Shown in pieces: positions 10,318 through 20,835 of a stretch of DNA of 64,000 nucleotides. The stretch lies in the NCBI RefSeq assembly GCF_037176765.1, contig NC_090025.1:165962822-166026821 (forward strand), written 5' to 3'. The notes under the pieces were generated by a model. The model searched no databases. It saw only the letters and a program-made list of their open reading frames with translations, and was not told the DNA's origin. The position numbers and the translations under genes were made by a program. The DNA is from Anolis sagrei (lineage: Eukaryota; Chordata; Lepidosauria; Squamata; Anolidae). The stretch's first letter is position 1. Each line of letters begins with the position of its first letter.

Positions 10318-10832
10318 CTACTTTGTCCAGATGTCACCTGGATTGCTGTGTGTGGTTCCAGGCACCAAAAAACAAGAAGCATATTGACAAGCTGGCACAT
10401 ATCGAAAGGGGGATAACCAAAATGGTTAAAGATCTAGAATCCAAGCCCTATGAACAGTGGCTTCAAGAGCAACACATGTTTAGCCCGGAGAAAAGAAAGT
10501 TAAGAGGCACTATGATAGCTATGTTTAAATATATCCTATTGAGGAGGAAGCAAGCTTGTTTTCTGCTGCTCCAGAGATTAAGATATGAAGCAGACTACAG
10601 GAAATGAGATTCTACCTGAACATTAGGAAGAACTTCCTGTTGGTAAGAGGTGTTCGGAAGTGGGATATGTTGCCTCAAGCTGCGGTGGAGTTTTCTTCGC
10701 TGGAAGTTTTTAAACAGAGGCCGAGTGGTCATCTGTTGAAAGTGCTTTGACATGTATTCCTACATGGCAGAATGGTTTAAACTGGATGGCCCTTGTGTCT
10801 CTTCCAATTCTATGATTCTATGATTCTAATAA
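10318..10832 (+). mobile_element. CR1 LINE, 3' end
   Basis: Translation gives FQAPKNKKHIDKLAHIERGITKM and then SPEKRKLRGTMIAMFKYIL, the last part of the CR1 reverse-transcriptase ORF. After that come the CR1 3' UTR (aacttcctgttggtaagagg) and the terminal octamer-like repeat TTCTATGATTCTATGATTCTA. Heavily 5' truncated. Confidence 0.85.
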
Positions 10833-11510
10833 TTCCAGAGTTATGTTTGCTTAATGCTGTGGGGGGTCTTGTGTTATGGAATGTCTTCAAAGTGGATGAA
10901 TTTTTCTGATACTGGTATCATAGCTAGAAATACTCCCCCCCCCCCCCCCAAGACTTCCCCTGTGGTTCCATCTTATTTTCTTTTAAAATAAAGATTTGGT
11001 CGTTTTCTTAGCAATATCCACATGGATTTATGTTAATGTTAATCTCCAGAAATGTTATACAGCTTGAATCACGCTCCACACATTTCTTGCAGAGTAGTTT
11101 TACCCACTGCAGTATTTTTGTGGTTGTGTTCTCAGAATGTAAAAAGCTCCTTTGAATTTTTGTATATTCAGGCTATGGCATCCTACCCCATATTATATTT
11201 ATTTCATCAATCTAGAGTGCATCCAGATGCTGGAAAAAGGAATAATTCATTCTGTTCCATTTTTTTCTTAACTTAAACACTGGCACAGATTTCTGGATTT
11301 AATACATTCATACATATCTTTCCCCCTGTGATGGTTTCATGCTTAACCTCTCATATCTCCCACTCCATTAGCATTCAAATATATATCTGGAAAAACATGA
11401 TTCAGTTCTGCAATATACCAGTTCTACAATATATCATTCTCCTTTTCTGTGTCTTAAGAGCCTATGCAGTTCTAACAGAAGAGCAGGGGGTTCACATTCA
11501 GAAATGTTTT
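10833..11510. other. Intergenic; poly(C) tract
   Basis: A 15-C run lies at 10935-10949. No gene recognised. Confidence 0.5.
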
Positions 11511-11511
11511 A

Positions 11512-11630
11512 GCTGTGTGCCTTCAAGTTGTTTCTTATCAATGGCAACCCTAAGGTAAAATAATGGGTGTTTCTTGGCAATGTTTGTTCAGACAAAGTTT
11601 ACTATTGCCTTCCTTTGCAGTCCATTTATT
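11512..11630 (-). repeat. tRNA-derived squamate SINE, 3' part
   Basis: Reverse-strand match to the SINE at 13148-13375: 'gctgtgtgccttcaagttgt', 'ggcaaccctaaggtaaaata', 'tcttggcaatgtttgttcag', 'ctattgccttcct'. The tRNA-like head is missing. Confidence 0.65.
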
Positions 11631-11649
11631 CATTTAAAATATTATTGTA

Positions 11650-12240
11650 GTTTTAATTAAAGGCAAATGCCTTCACAATGGACATAAGAAGTCACCGAGA
11701 CTTCCCTAGATTTCTATCAAACCTTATTTCTGGAAAAACTTCCCAACCTTTGCCACTCATTGTTCAGTCAGGCAAAATTCATTGTCTCATCCCAGGTGGA
11801 CAGGAATGGAGTTATTAGCCTCATTATCACAGACTCTGTCCGCATTCCTTTCCTCCCACGCTTTCCGTGGACAGACCAAGAAAACAGCCACAAGACTTCA
11901 AATTGAGCAATGACAATTCCCACCAAACCCGCAAGCCAATCAACAGCTATGGCAGATAGTGCTTCTCAGCCAACCAGCAAGCAGATCCTAGCCGGCCCCA
12001 GTCTGGACCAAGTACCACCCAGAGTGGCAAAATCTTTTGTTTCTAATTACTGTCAAACTGCTACAAATAAATTTGTATGTCTGTAATTGAATTATGTCAG
12101 TCTTTACAGCACAGACTCTGCTGGCATTTGCTTTGGCCAAGGTGAATAAACGCCTGTGTTCTTTGGCTTCAACTCATCCATGTCTCATTTGATTTTTGGA
12201 GCAGGGCACATCAGCCCCCAAACTTGTGGTCTTACACAGC
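11650..12240 (+). mobile_element. Possible solo LTR of an endogenous retrovirus
   Basis: A CCAATC-type box region near 11935, AATAAA near 12145 and a downstream 'ttctttggcttcaactcatc' segment resemble the U3-R-U5 layout of vertebrate retroviral LTRs. I could not define matching ends or a target duplication, so the assignment is weak. Treated as a fossil with no coding region. Confidence 0.25.
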
Positions 12241-12244
12241 TGAA

Positions 12245-12965
12245 ATCACATAAAAATTGCATCAATAATTTAAAGAAAACAGATAACCTGGTAGTGAATG
12301 CTACCATGTTATATGCATTCTACATTTACAATCTAGCAAAAATTCTTCTTTCCCACTCTGTTAAAACATGGTAAAATTTCCAATATCAGAATCAATTTAG
12401 ATGTACCACTTTGTATTTGATATGCAATTTAAAATGTAGCAAGTAGCAACTACTCCTGAGAAGATTGATATAATCATTGTGATTGTAGCAGGTAGAGAGG
12501 GAAAGGTTATTCTTTCCCTCTGCTGAGGTCCTTTTGAAGATAATCTCTCCTTTTATCCACTGCAATCACAATCTTTGCCATTCATATATCCTGACTGTAG
12601 TTAGAGAGCCAATGTCATCCAGCAATTTGAGGTGGAAATTTTAAGATCTAGGTTCTGTTGCTCTAGAAAACATAACATTCACTAGGTGAGCTTGAGCTAA
12701 GCTCTCCCCTTCTTCTCACCTCCCTGTTTCACCCATCTCATTGATTTGGGACTGTGAAGTAAATGTAGGGGAAACTAGATGCACCCACTTCCGTGAGCTC
12801 ATAGGCAGAGAGGCAGGATGTTAATGTAATTAACTAGCTGGCAAATTAAAGTATATAGGTTTAAGGCATAAATGGGAAATATAAATGTAGGACTCACATC
12901 TCTTGTTGTCTGGCCTTTGAATGTCAATGCATCATTGTTTCCATTACAAACATGGAGACTTCTCA
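12245..12965. other. Intergenic with a perfect 10-bp hairpin
   Basis: AGAGGGAAAG (12496-12505) pairs with CTTTCCCTCT (12512-12521) around a 6-nt loop. It is nested within a looser inverted repeat (attgtgattgtagcagg near 12476; ccactgcaatcacaat near 12558), suggesting a decayed palindromic MITE. No gene. Confidence 0.45.
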
Positions 12966-12969
12966 AGTT

Positions 12970-13142
12970 GATGTGTGTATGTGCCTTCAAATGTCATGTA
13001 AATTTATGCTTTCATAGTGTTTTCTTAGGCAAGAAATGTATTCAATGGTATTCAGTGGCAGTCTCCCATCTAAGTACTAATCATGACTAGCCCGGCTTAG
13101 CTTCCAAGATCAGCCTTGGAAGCTATCAGATTGCCTTCTGAT
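12970..13142 (-). repeat. 5S-rRNA-derived SINE (5S-Sauria type)
   Basis: On the reverse strand the head reads GGAAGCTAAGCCGGGCTAG, then TTAGTACTTAGATGGGAGAC, the internal promoter region of 5S rRNA. Its body shares the 'ttcttaggcaagaaatg' segment with the tRNA-type SINEs. A mobile-element relic, not a 5S gene. Confidence 0.75.
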
Positions 13143-13147
13143 ATTTA

Positions 13148-13375
13148 GACCTGTTGTTGTGTGCCTTCATGTCATTCCTAACCTATAATAGCCCAAGACA
13201 AACCTGTCACAAATCTTTCTTGGCAAGATTTGTTCAGAAGAGGTTCATCACTGCCTTTCTCTGAGGCAGTGATGAAGTGACTTGTCCAAGGCCACCCTGT
13301 GAGTTTTGTGGCTATTTTAAACCATGGTCTTCAGATTTGTAGTCCAACACTCAAACCACTACACAAAACTGCCTC
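13148..13375 (-). repeat. tRNA-derived squamate SINE, near full length
   Basis: On the reverse strand it runs from a tRNA-like head (gtagtggtttgagtgttgga) through 'tggccttggacaagtcactt' and 'cttgccaagaaagattt' to 'gaaggcacacaacaacagg'. It abuts the 5S-type SINE. Confidence 0.75.
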
Positions 13376-13507
13376 TACAAGCCCCTGGAACTTCTAAACA
13401 AATAAGAAGATGTCCAAAATGACACATTCCCTCAATCGGAATATGAAATCAACATTCAGCTTTCCAGATGGAACAAAGCAGGGAATTGTAAAGTTAATGC
13501 ATTAATA

Positions 13508-13885
13508 ACATAATGAATTATGATTTTAGCCTGCAGAAGAGAAGGTTAAGAAGAGACATGATAGCCATATATAAATATATGAAAGCATGTCACAAGGAAG
13601 AGGGAGCAGAGTTGTTTTCTGCTACTCTTGAAACTAATACTCAGAGCAATGGGTTCTTTCAGGAAAGTAGATTCCACCTGAACATTTGGAAGAATTTCCT
13701 GACTAAGCTATTCAACAGCGGAACTCTCTGCCGCATAGTCTGATGGAAGCTCCTTCCTTGGAAACTTTTAAAAAGAGGCTGGGTGACCATTTGTCAGGGA
13801 TACTTTGTGTTTTTCCTGCATGGCAAGGGGTTGGACCAGATGGCCCATGTGGTCTCTTCCAACTCTATGATTCTATGATTCTATT
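13508..13885 (+). mobile_element. CR1 LINE, 3' end
   Basis: Encodes LQKRRLRRDMIAIYKYMKACHKEEGAELF (CR1 ORF2 C-terminus), then the CR1 3' UTR with 'tggcaaggggttggaccaga', ending in repeated GATTCTAT. Confidence 0.85.
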
Positions 13886-13889
13886 AAGA

Positions 13890-14695
13890 ATGGCATATTA
13901 TAGGTAAATCCACAAAACCTGAGGGCATTTTAAAGAACAAAGTCACTCTCTTGGAGGCCTCACATTCATGGGGTCTCGTAGGGTAAAGATGGCATGATTA
14001 TACATAACAATAATGGTCAGCTACAGTGGATCTGGAAGTCAATTTTGTACTCCTGGTTCTCTCTAAGGACCGCAACATCTGTCAGAAGAAGCCCTCATCA
14101 AAACCTAAAAATAACTGGAAATCCACTTCTGGTTTAAAAACCAACAAAAAAACCCAAATATGATTTAGTGCTAGAATATAATGTACTCAAGTCCCAGTCC
14201 AACCACATTCTTGAATTACCAAATTGAAACCAAGTAAGAAGGAGGACAAGGACAAGAAGGAAATGAAGGAGGAGAGAAATAGAAAGAGTGGAAAATGGAG
14301 CAGCAGTAGCAGTTTGCATGCTTGTTTATGGTGCAGAATGGATATGCAGACTGAATTTAAGAGAGGAAATAAAGAAAAGTTATACCTGCACACTATCTGA
14401 AACCACCTTTTCTCACAAGCCATAGTACTTGGGTCCTCATAGTATTACCCTCAAGGGTTGGTGATTTTCTTGAACCTAGCAACATACAACAACTCTTTCC
14501 CCTGAAGCAAGTGTCCCCCACATCCATCCACCCAAGAGAATCTGATAATGCTTCTCTTCATGCTTTAGAAATGATGGCTGATGCTGGAGGGAGATAAATC
14601 ACTTTTGCTTGCTACAGACGGTAGCCCCAGCCTTCCCAATAAGGTCCAGCTGGCCAACCTCATAAAAGAAAAAAATCATTCTTTCAAAAGATAAA
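13890..14695. other. Intergenic, no recognised feature
   Basis: A purine-rich stretch (about 14235-14300) makes pyrimidine-rich reverse-strand frames look long. No gene support. Confidence 0.5.
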
Positions 14696-14699
14696 ATGG

Positions 14700-15112
14700 C
14701 TAAAACTAGATTTACACTTCCCTATATCCCAGGATCAGATCCCAGATTATCTGCTTTGAACTAGATTATGAGAGTCTATACTGCCAGATAATCTGGGGTA
14801 AACAGATAATCTGGGATTTTTGTGTGTGAGAGGAGGATTTGAGAAACTGCAAGTCACTTCTGGGGTGTGTGAGAATTGGCTGTCTGCAAGGACGTTGTCC
14901 TGGGGATGTCCGGATGTTTGATGTTTTACTATCCTTGTGGGATGCTCTTCTCATGTCCCCACATGGAGAGATGAAGCTGATAGAGGGAGCCCATTGGCAC
15001 TCTCCCAGGATTTGAACCTCTGGCCTGTCGATCTTCAGTCATGCTGGCACAAGGCTTTAACATATTGCACCATCAGGGACTCCTAGGAGACAGGGCAGTG
15101 TAGATCCAGCCT
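14700..15112. repeat. Palindromic MITE split by a SINE
   Basis: The left part (14700-14832) has 'cccagattatctgctttgaa' and its inverted partner 'agataatctgggat'. The expected right terminus, 'gggcagtgtagatccagcc', appears at about 15092-15110, after the SINE at 14836-15083. Family members without the interruption lie at 15915-16680. Confidence 0.6.
14836..15083 (-). repeat. tRNA-derived SINE (ACA type) nested in MITE
   Basis: Reverse strand: degraded head with 'gttcaaatcctgggagagtg', then 'tccccatgtggggacatgag', 'ccacaaggatagtaaaacat' and 'cagaagtgacttgcagtttc'. Same family as 17925, 53600 and 54238. Confidence 0.7.
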
Positions 15113-15912
15113 AAGGGCTCATCCAGACAGCATCTTTATCCCAGGAGCTTCCACAGCAAACAAGAGGGTGGTCACACACAGTTCCCTCAAAACGCAGGAG
15201 GAAGTGCTACAAGCAGCAAAAAACAAGAGATTTTCAGGTACGAGAATATCCCAGTTCTGAGCCAAAAATCCACATCTTCGAATGTTTGTATGTCTCTGCA
15301 ATCGGAAATCACAAGATTTTTTATCTAAGCTTATTCCCAGGTTTTAGATGTTTGTTCCTGATTGATTGGTTCCTAAAAAGAAGGCAACCACTGAGTAGAA
15401 CGTGAAAACTTTGTTTGTGTGCCAGAAACTTCATTAAATGTGTGCTGGGTACATTTTCTCTGGCCAGGACAAAGTTGGGGCCCTCTAGTCACCGTTGTAC
15501 ATCTTTACACAATAAGAACAATCAGGAACAGACATGTATAACCCAGGAGCAATACCCTGTCTGCACAGATGGCTTTGGAGCTTATATAACCCAGAAACTG
15601 AATTTATACAATGATTCGCATCTTCACATGTTTGCATCTTAATTTTTTTTAAAACCTCATCAAAATTTCTGGCGGAAGTCCCACATCTTAGAAGCCTCTA
15701 AATTCTGCAACGAAGCAGCAAGTGTGGATGACAGAGGTAGAAATCCCAGGACCAACAGGTCTGTATATGAACCTCTTCTGAAGATTTTTTTGCCCCTGAT
15801 TAAAACCCGCAATTTGCTGCTCTCTGGAAGCACACTAGTCCAACCAGTAACAGTCTTGTTTATAGCTGTTTGCTTTGTTTGCTACAATTACCCTCTATGC
15901 TGGGTTTATTAG
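15113..15912. other. Intergenic, largely unrecognised
   Basis: The first 30 bp (catccagacagcatctttat) resemble the terminus of a MITE of the same general type. No gene support for the short open frames. Confidence 0.45.
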
Positions 15913-15914
15913 AT

Positions 15915-16262
15915 CTCTGAGGCTGAATCTACATTGCCCTATATCCCAGGATCCAGTCCCAGACTATCTGCTTATCCCAGATTATCTGACAGTGTAAATT
16001 CTGGTCCCTATAACACTTCCATATAAAATCCATATTATCTGCTTTGAACCAGATTATATAGGAGTGTAGACTCATATAATCCAGTTCAAAGCAGATAATG
16101 TGAATTATCTGCTTTGATAATCCGGATTATATGGCAGTATAGAAGGTGCCTCGGGCTGGATATATACTGCCCTATATGCCAGGATTTGATCCCAGATTAT
16201 CTGCTGTGAACTCTCCAATGCCATATAATTTGGGATAACAGATAATATGGGATATAGGGCAG
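15915..16262. repeat. Palindromic MITE copies
   Basis: Several inverted 'agattatctgctttgaa' / 'ttcaaagcagataat' modules bounded by 'tgaatctacattgccctata' and 'gggatatagggcagtgag'. Two overlapping copies seem present. Superfamily unassigned because I see no clear target duplication. Confidence 0.55.
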
Positions 16263-16436
16263 TGAGTATCATGAATGCTGTATAGACCACTGTGGCATCT
16301 CACTCTTATGTCCTCACTATTCTTCCTGTTCCAGTCCCCATAAATATAAGTGAGACCAATGACCAGAATTTCAAACAAAATAACAAATAACACATATCTC
16401 CCTCCATCTTTTCACATGACTAATATACACAATCTC

Positions 16437-16680
16437 TGGCCCCTTCTGCACTGCCGTATAATCCACATTATCAAATCAGATAATCCACATTATCTGCTTT
16501 GAACTGGATTATATGACAGCATGGACTGAGCTAATCCAGTTCAAAGTAGATATTACGGATTATCTGTTTTGATATTCTGGGTTATATGGCTGTGTGGAAG
16601 GGCCATGAGATTACACTGCCATATAATCCAGTTCAAATAAAATAATCTGGATCTTATATGGCAAAGTAGATAGGGCCTCA
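16437..16680. repeat. Palindromic MITE copies
   Basis: One copy runs from GGCCCCTTCTGCACTGCC to GGCTGTGTGGAAGGGCC (about 16439-16606). A second, degraded copy follows to 'gatagggcctca'. Interior inverted modules are shared with 15915-16262. Confidence 0.6.
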
Positions 16681-16689
16681 CTTATCCAG

Positions 16690-17920
16690 AGCTTCATTTA
16701 TTTGCTTAGGGCCTCCTGTAGCTACACTCTTTTCTCAGTACCTCCATCATTCATCCCATTGGAAATAATAAGGTTTTCTATTATCGGTGGTTCACATATC
16801 TACATGAAGTTATCCCCCACAGATACAAATTGTACTGTAATGCAACATTTCATTTTCTGGGAGGAATAATGACTTTGTGTGGAGTGTGTGTGTGTGCATT
16901 GTTCATCTGCAAAGAGCAGGAAATAAGAATTACAGTTAAAATGAAAAAGACAACCCCGAAGACACGTTGAGGAATTCCTTAAGGAGCAATTACAATGTCA
17001 CAGAGATTAAATAACTGAGCTAAATTCACAGAAAGACCAGTAGCAGAGCTAGAATTACTATTCTGGACTTCTTGGTTTATTCTCAAGCTTTACATCTCAG
17101 CCACCGTTGGCTTAGGGGAGAGAGAATCCCTCTTCCTTCAAGGATGGAAAGAAAATTCACTTCATTCACTGTTGGCTTTCAGGAAAGCATGAAAAATCAA
17201 CAACATCAGCCCAGCACCTTCCGTCCTCTCCTCCCCTCTACATTTTTTTGGCACAACTTCCCCAGTTGTTCCATTTGTTTCTCTCAGCTCTGCTTTTTTG
17301 CCAAGCTGTGGGACACAAACCAGAATTTTGGCTGCAGCCGATTTGAATCCTTAATCTAAACAAATGGAAACAATTTGTCCTGCTCCGCAGCCTTGTGTTA
17401 GGCATTCTCCAGCTTTTCCTCAAATAACACAAGAAATACAGTAAAGTTGCTGATGCTGCTATTCTCCTCTGGATGGGAAGCAAAATGGATTTTCCTTAGC
17501 CCTGCATTCCCTCTGAACCTCTGCCAGAAATGGCCCCATCAAGGCTGTTCAGAGGGGTTGAGAGGAGAAACTGAGAACGTCTCCAGTTAGGGTTGTCGAC
17601 CAGCCAGGATTTTCCCCTCTCTTTGTTAGCTGTCAGAACTAGATGGTGGAACAATAATTAGAAACAATATTTTTCCATAGATAATGTGTATACATATAAA
17701 GCAGAGGCAATGTAACAGTTAGCCAAGACTGAACTCAGAATTGCTGGGGCTCTAAGTCAGGGATGTGACATGCAGCCCACAATCCACATGTGCTACACAA
17801 AGCCTTCCAGCAGCTTGCCAATGTTCCCTACCATGCCTTTTTTCTGGATCCTCCCCTGCTCCAGCACTTCTGGTAGCAGACCACCAAATGTATGATGATA
17901 ATGAATGGGAAAAGGAATAA
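16690..17920. other. Intergenic, no recognised feature
   Basis: Includes a short (GT)n at about 16880-16896. The region 17060-17520 is of higher complexity and lacks obvious repeats, but no frame with splice sites or a known domain was seen. Confidence 0.45.
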
Positions 17921-17924
17921 TATT

Positions 17925-18186
17925 GGCTTTTTTTTTTTTTTGTCGTGTCAGGAGCAACTTGAGAAACTGCAAGTCGCTTCTGGTGTGAAAGAATTAGCCG
18001 TCTGCAAGGACGTTGCCCAGGGGATGCCTGGATGATTTGATGTTTTTATCATCCTTGTGGGAGGCTTCTCTCATGTCCCCACATGAGGAGCTGGAGCTGA
18101 TAGAGGGAGCTCATCCGCCTCTCCCCGGATTCGAACCTGTGACCTGATGGCACAGGGGTTTAACCCACTGCGCCACCGGGGGCTCA
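17925..18186 (-). repeat. tRNA-derived SINE (ACA type), near full length
   Basis: Reverse strand: GGTGGCGCAGTGGGTTAAA head (A box), GGTTCGAATC (B box), 'tcatgtggggacatgagaga', then 'gcgacttgcagtttctcaag' and a poly(A) tail seen here as the T run at 17928-17941. Confidence 0.85.
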
Positions 18187-18304
18187 TGATATTGGCTGGG
18201 CATTCCCTATCCTATTGACTAGTCAATAGTCAATAGTACCGTGAAACCAATGTAAATACATTTGGGGTTAATTTATAAGCCTAAAACCACGGGGGGGGGG
18301 GGGG

Positions 18305-18770
18305 CATGGCTAGCAGAGCGCATTAAACCACCAGCTACAGAGAATCTTGCAGATTGGAAGGTTGACATTTCAAGCCATGGGTTGGGAGGAACTCCTGCCA
18401 TCAGCACTAGCTTTTGCTTATCTAGCAGTTTGAAAACAGTGCTGTGAGTAGATCAATAGGTACTGCTTTGGTAGGGAGGTTAAAGGCGCCCCTGAAGAAG
18501 TTATGCTGGCAATTTGATCAGGAAGGCTTCCATGTACAACAGGCTTCTCAGCATGAAAACATGGGACAACAGTATCTCCTCATGGCTGAGTTGAGCACAT
18601 CCTCCGGAAGCCAGAAATGAAAAAGGGGGAAGCCTTGCCTCTGTCTGTCTACTGTCCGTCTTTGTTAATTATATAATGGCATTGAATGTTTGCCATGTAT
18701 GTGTTCTGTAATCCACTCTGAGAGGATTACAGAACTCATAGAGCGGGATATAAATAAAGAATATAAAAAT
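18305..18770 (+). repeat. Decayed tRNA-derived SINE with LINE-like tail
   Basis: Contains 'agtagatcaataggtactgc' and 'agcagtttgaaaac', core parts of the SINE at 33003-33318. It ends in an L2-like tail 'gagcgggatataaataaaga'. A 14-G run (18291-18304) precedes it. Confidence 0.5.
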
Positions 18771-18834
18771 CAAATTAGGCAATCTGTGCCCCTCCAGATG
18801 TGATTGGATATGGTCTCTCAGCAATTTGAATAAA

Positions 18835-19141
18835 TCTATAACAATAAAAATGTAATGTTTGTTTGTGGGGTTAACATAGCTCAAATACCACTGGGCGAAT
18901 TGACACCAGATTTGGACACAATACTCCTATCAGGCCAATGAGTGACCATCACTCATAAAAACACTGAAAAACACAGCAGAAGAGACTTAAAAGCCAAAAA
19001 ATAAAAATACATTACAACGCATACACAAAACCACATATATACACATATACACGAATATATACACACATATATACATATACAAACACACAAAACACATATA
19101 CACAGAATGGGCCACAGCAATGCATAGCAGGGGATGGCTAG
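18835..19141 (+). mobile_element. Short Helitron, complete ends
   Basis: Starts TCTATAACAATAAAAATG after an A and ends 'gccacagcaatgcatagcag' plus GGGATGGCTAG. Non-autonomous, 307 bp, with an internal tract of 'acacatatatacacat'-type low complexity. Confidence 0.75.
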
Positions 19142-19320
19142 TCTATATAAATAAAAATGTAATGTTCGTTAGTGGGATTAACATAACTCAAAAACCACTG
19201 GACGAATTGACACCAAATTTGGACACGACATCCTTAACAGACCAATGAGTGACCATCACTCATAAATCCCCCCTAAAAAGCAGCAGAACAGACTTAAAAC
19301 CCCCAAAAGCTAAATGACAA
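19142..19320 (+). mobile_element. Second Helitron 5' end, head-to-tail with the first
   Basis: TCTATATAAATAAAAATG begins at the base after the previous CTAG. It continues through 'actggacgaattgacaccaa' as in the first copy for about 170 bp, then diverges. No matching 3' terminus was found nearby. Confidence 0.65.
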
Positions 19321-19437
19321 TACGGAAGCAGATGCCCGGTTTACTAACCGTGGAGCCCTTGCTTTGCAGAGAGCAGGAACACCCCTCTCTCAAGCGCTGC
19401 CTTGGAGCCCAACTTTTTTCTGGCCTATGTCTAGAGG

Positions 19438-19590
19438 GAAGGAATGAAGGAGAAAAAGGGGAAGGAAGGAAGGAAGGAAGGAAGGAAGGAAGGAAGGAAG
19501 GAAGGAAGGAAGGAAGGAGAGATGGAGGGAGGGAAAGAGGGAAAGAAGGAAAGAAGGAAGGAGGGAAGGAAAGAGGGAATGAAGAAAAAA
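19438..19590. repeat. (GGAA)n microsatellite
   Basis: At least 13 near-perfect GGAA units at about 19462-19516 within a longer purine tract. It lies about 0.6 kb before the C1QTNF6 CpG island. Long open frames across it on both strands are repeat artefacts. Confidence 0.95.
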
Positions 19591-19609
19591 GCAGAGAAGG
19601 AAGGCCTAG

Positions 19610-19728
19610 TTTCCAACAGACCTCACAACCCCTGAGGATGCTTGCCATAGGTGAAATGTCAGGAGAGAATGCTTCTGGAACATGGCCATACAGCAACCCA
19701 GTGATTATGGCCATGAAAGCTTTTTATA
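19610..19728 (+). repeat. PLE terminal fragment
   Basis: 'cctgaggatgcttgccatag', 'gtcaggagagaatgcttct', 'acatggccatacagc' and 'cagtgattatggccatgaaa' match the PLE terminus at 10.1 kb. The internal stem segment is shortened. Confidence 0.7.
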
Positions 19729-19729
19729 A

Positions 19730-20110
19730 CACAATTCACCTTAGTTTGTGGCAGACACAAAAACGAATTTTCTGGAGAATGACAACTACTTTCAAAGTAA
19801 ATACCTCACAATTAAACAGGAAATAACACTTTCAACCCAGGAACATATTTTTTTTTCCAAATTTTGTAATTTTCATTCCCACAGCACCTGATAATGAATA
19901 AGAAACTAAATGGATGGAAGAACCGAAGCTGTACCTGGGAAAAAACTATGAGGTGCCTTTTCTCTTTTCCTAAAGTTTCAACAAATCAGAACAAGGCACA
20001 CACTAGTCCTGAACCTTGGTGGATTCTCAAGAGACCCAGAAGATGACTTTCCTCCTTGCTGCTTAGACAATGGGAATCTCTTTATCGGCTCCCCCCCCCC
20101 CCGCCCCCAG
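19730..20110. other. Upstream flank of C1QTNF6, no feature
   Basis: Nothing recognised apart from a 12-C run at 20091-20102 at the edge of the CpG-rich region. Confidence 0.45.
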
Positions 20111-20114
20111 GAAA

Positions 20115-20560
20115 GAGTTAACGTGGCAGAAAGAAACCTAACACTGTCTCTTCCAGTTGGAGAGCCCAAGCCGAGAGGGAAGGGAGCCTCTCGGGCGGGA
20201 ACGGCCCCATCGCCGGCGGTTTGAGGCGCTCCTGCCAAAGACAAGCTCTTAAAGCCATGGGATTCCGGGCGGGCTTCGCTCGCAGAGGTTGGCCAACGAG
20301 CAGAGGGCGCTGAGCAGCGAAGACACTGCAGCCGAGGAGCAGAGGACAGGGACGGGACTCTCCCCTCGGGTGAGCCAGCCGGGGACAGAGGGAGGGGGAC
20401 TGGCGAGGGGGAGATTGGCGAGGGGAGGCCCGTGCCCAGCCTGGGAGGGGAGCCCTTCTTCTCTTCTGCTGCCACGTTTGTGGGGCGCCGTGGCATTCTC
20501 CCCTCCAAGACGCATCCCAACCCGACAAACTTTCCAACTCCATTCTTGCAGATGACTCGG
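20115..20560 (+). promoter_or_regulatory. C1QTNF6: CpG-rich probable C1QTNF6 promoter
   Basis: The only markedly GC/CpG-rich stretch in the window (for example 'gggcgggaacggccccatcg', 'attccgggcgggcttcgctc'). It lies 3.2 kb upstream of the C1QTNF6 start codon on the same strand and contains a good splice donor at 20370. No TATA box at a convincing position. The long reverse-strand frames across it reflect low stop-codon frequency in GC-rich DNA. Confidence 0.6.
20230..20369 (+). other. C1QTNF6: Candidate untranslated first exon of C1QTNF6
   Basis: The 3' boundary is the donor CTCGG|GTGAGC (GT at 20370-20371). It would splice to the acceptor TTTCTCCCAG just before the coding exon at 23.5 kb. 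The transcription start is not visible, so the 5' limit is arbitrary. Inferred from position and splice signals only. Confidence 0.4.
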
Positions 20561-20583
20561 ATTCATGCAGGCTCCCTCTACAC

Positions 20584-20780
20584 CAGGCATGGGCAAACTT
20601 GGACCTCCCTCCAGATGTTTTGGACTCCAACTCCCACCATTCCTAACAGCCTCAAGCTCCTTCCTTTCCCCCCTCAGCCGCTTAAGCGGCTGAGGGGGGA
20701 AAGGAAGGGGCTTGAGGTTGTTAGGAATGGTGGGAGTTGGAGTCCAAAACATCTGGAGGGCCCAGGTTTGCTCATGCCTG
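20584..20780. mobile_element. Near-perfect palindromic hAT MITE
   Basis: CAGGCATGGGCAAACTTGG on the left and CCAGGTTTGCTCATGCCTG on the right; the arms run about 98 bp each into the centre GCCGCTTAAGCGGC. Flanked by 8-bp direct repeats CTCTACAC (20576-20583) and CTATACAC (20781-20788), one mismatch. It lies in the presumed first intron of C1QTNF6. Confidence 0.85.
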
Positions 20781-20835
20781 CTATACACGGACCTTTTAAT
20801 GCAGTTACAAACTGGTGTTGAAGAAAGTGGGTTTT

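Noticed and set aside
12970-13142. 5S rRNA gene
   Set aside because: Only the internal promoter part is 5S-like and it is fused to a SINE body; the same fusion occurs at 21875 and 42845.
19310-19826. 134- and 170-residue frames across the GGAA repeat
   Set aside because: Lys/Glu/Gly or Pro/Ser-Phe low-complexity translation of a microsatellite.
1-20000. SSTR3, the expected upstream neighbour of C1QTNF6
   Set aside because: No seven-helix receptor coding sequence was found upstream of C1QTNF6 in this window; it may lie further out.
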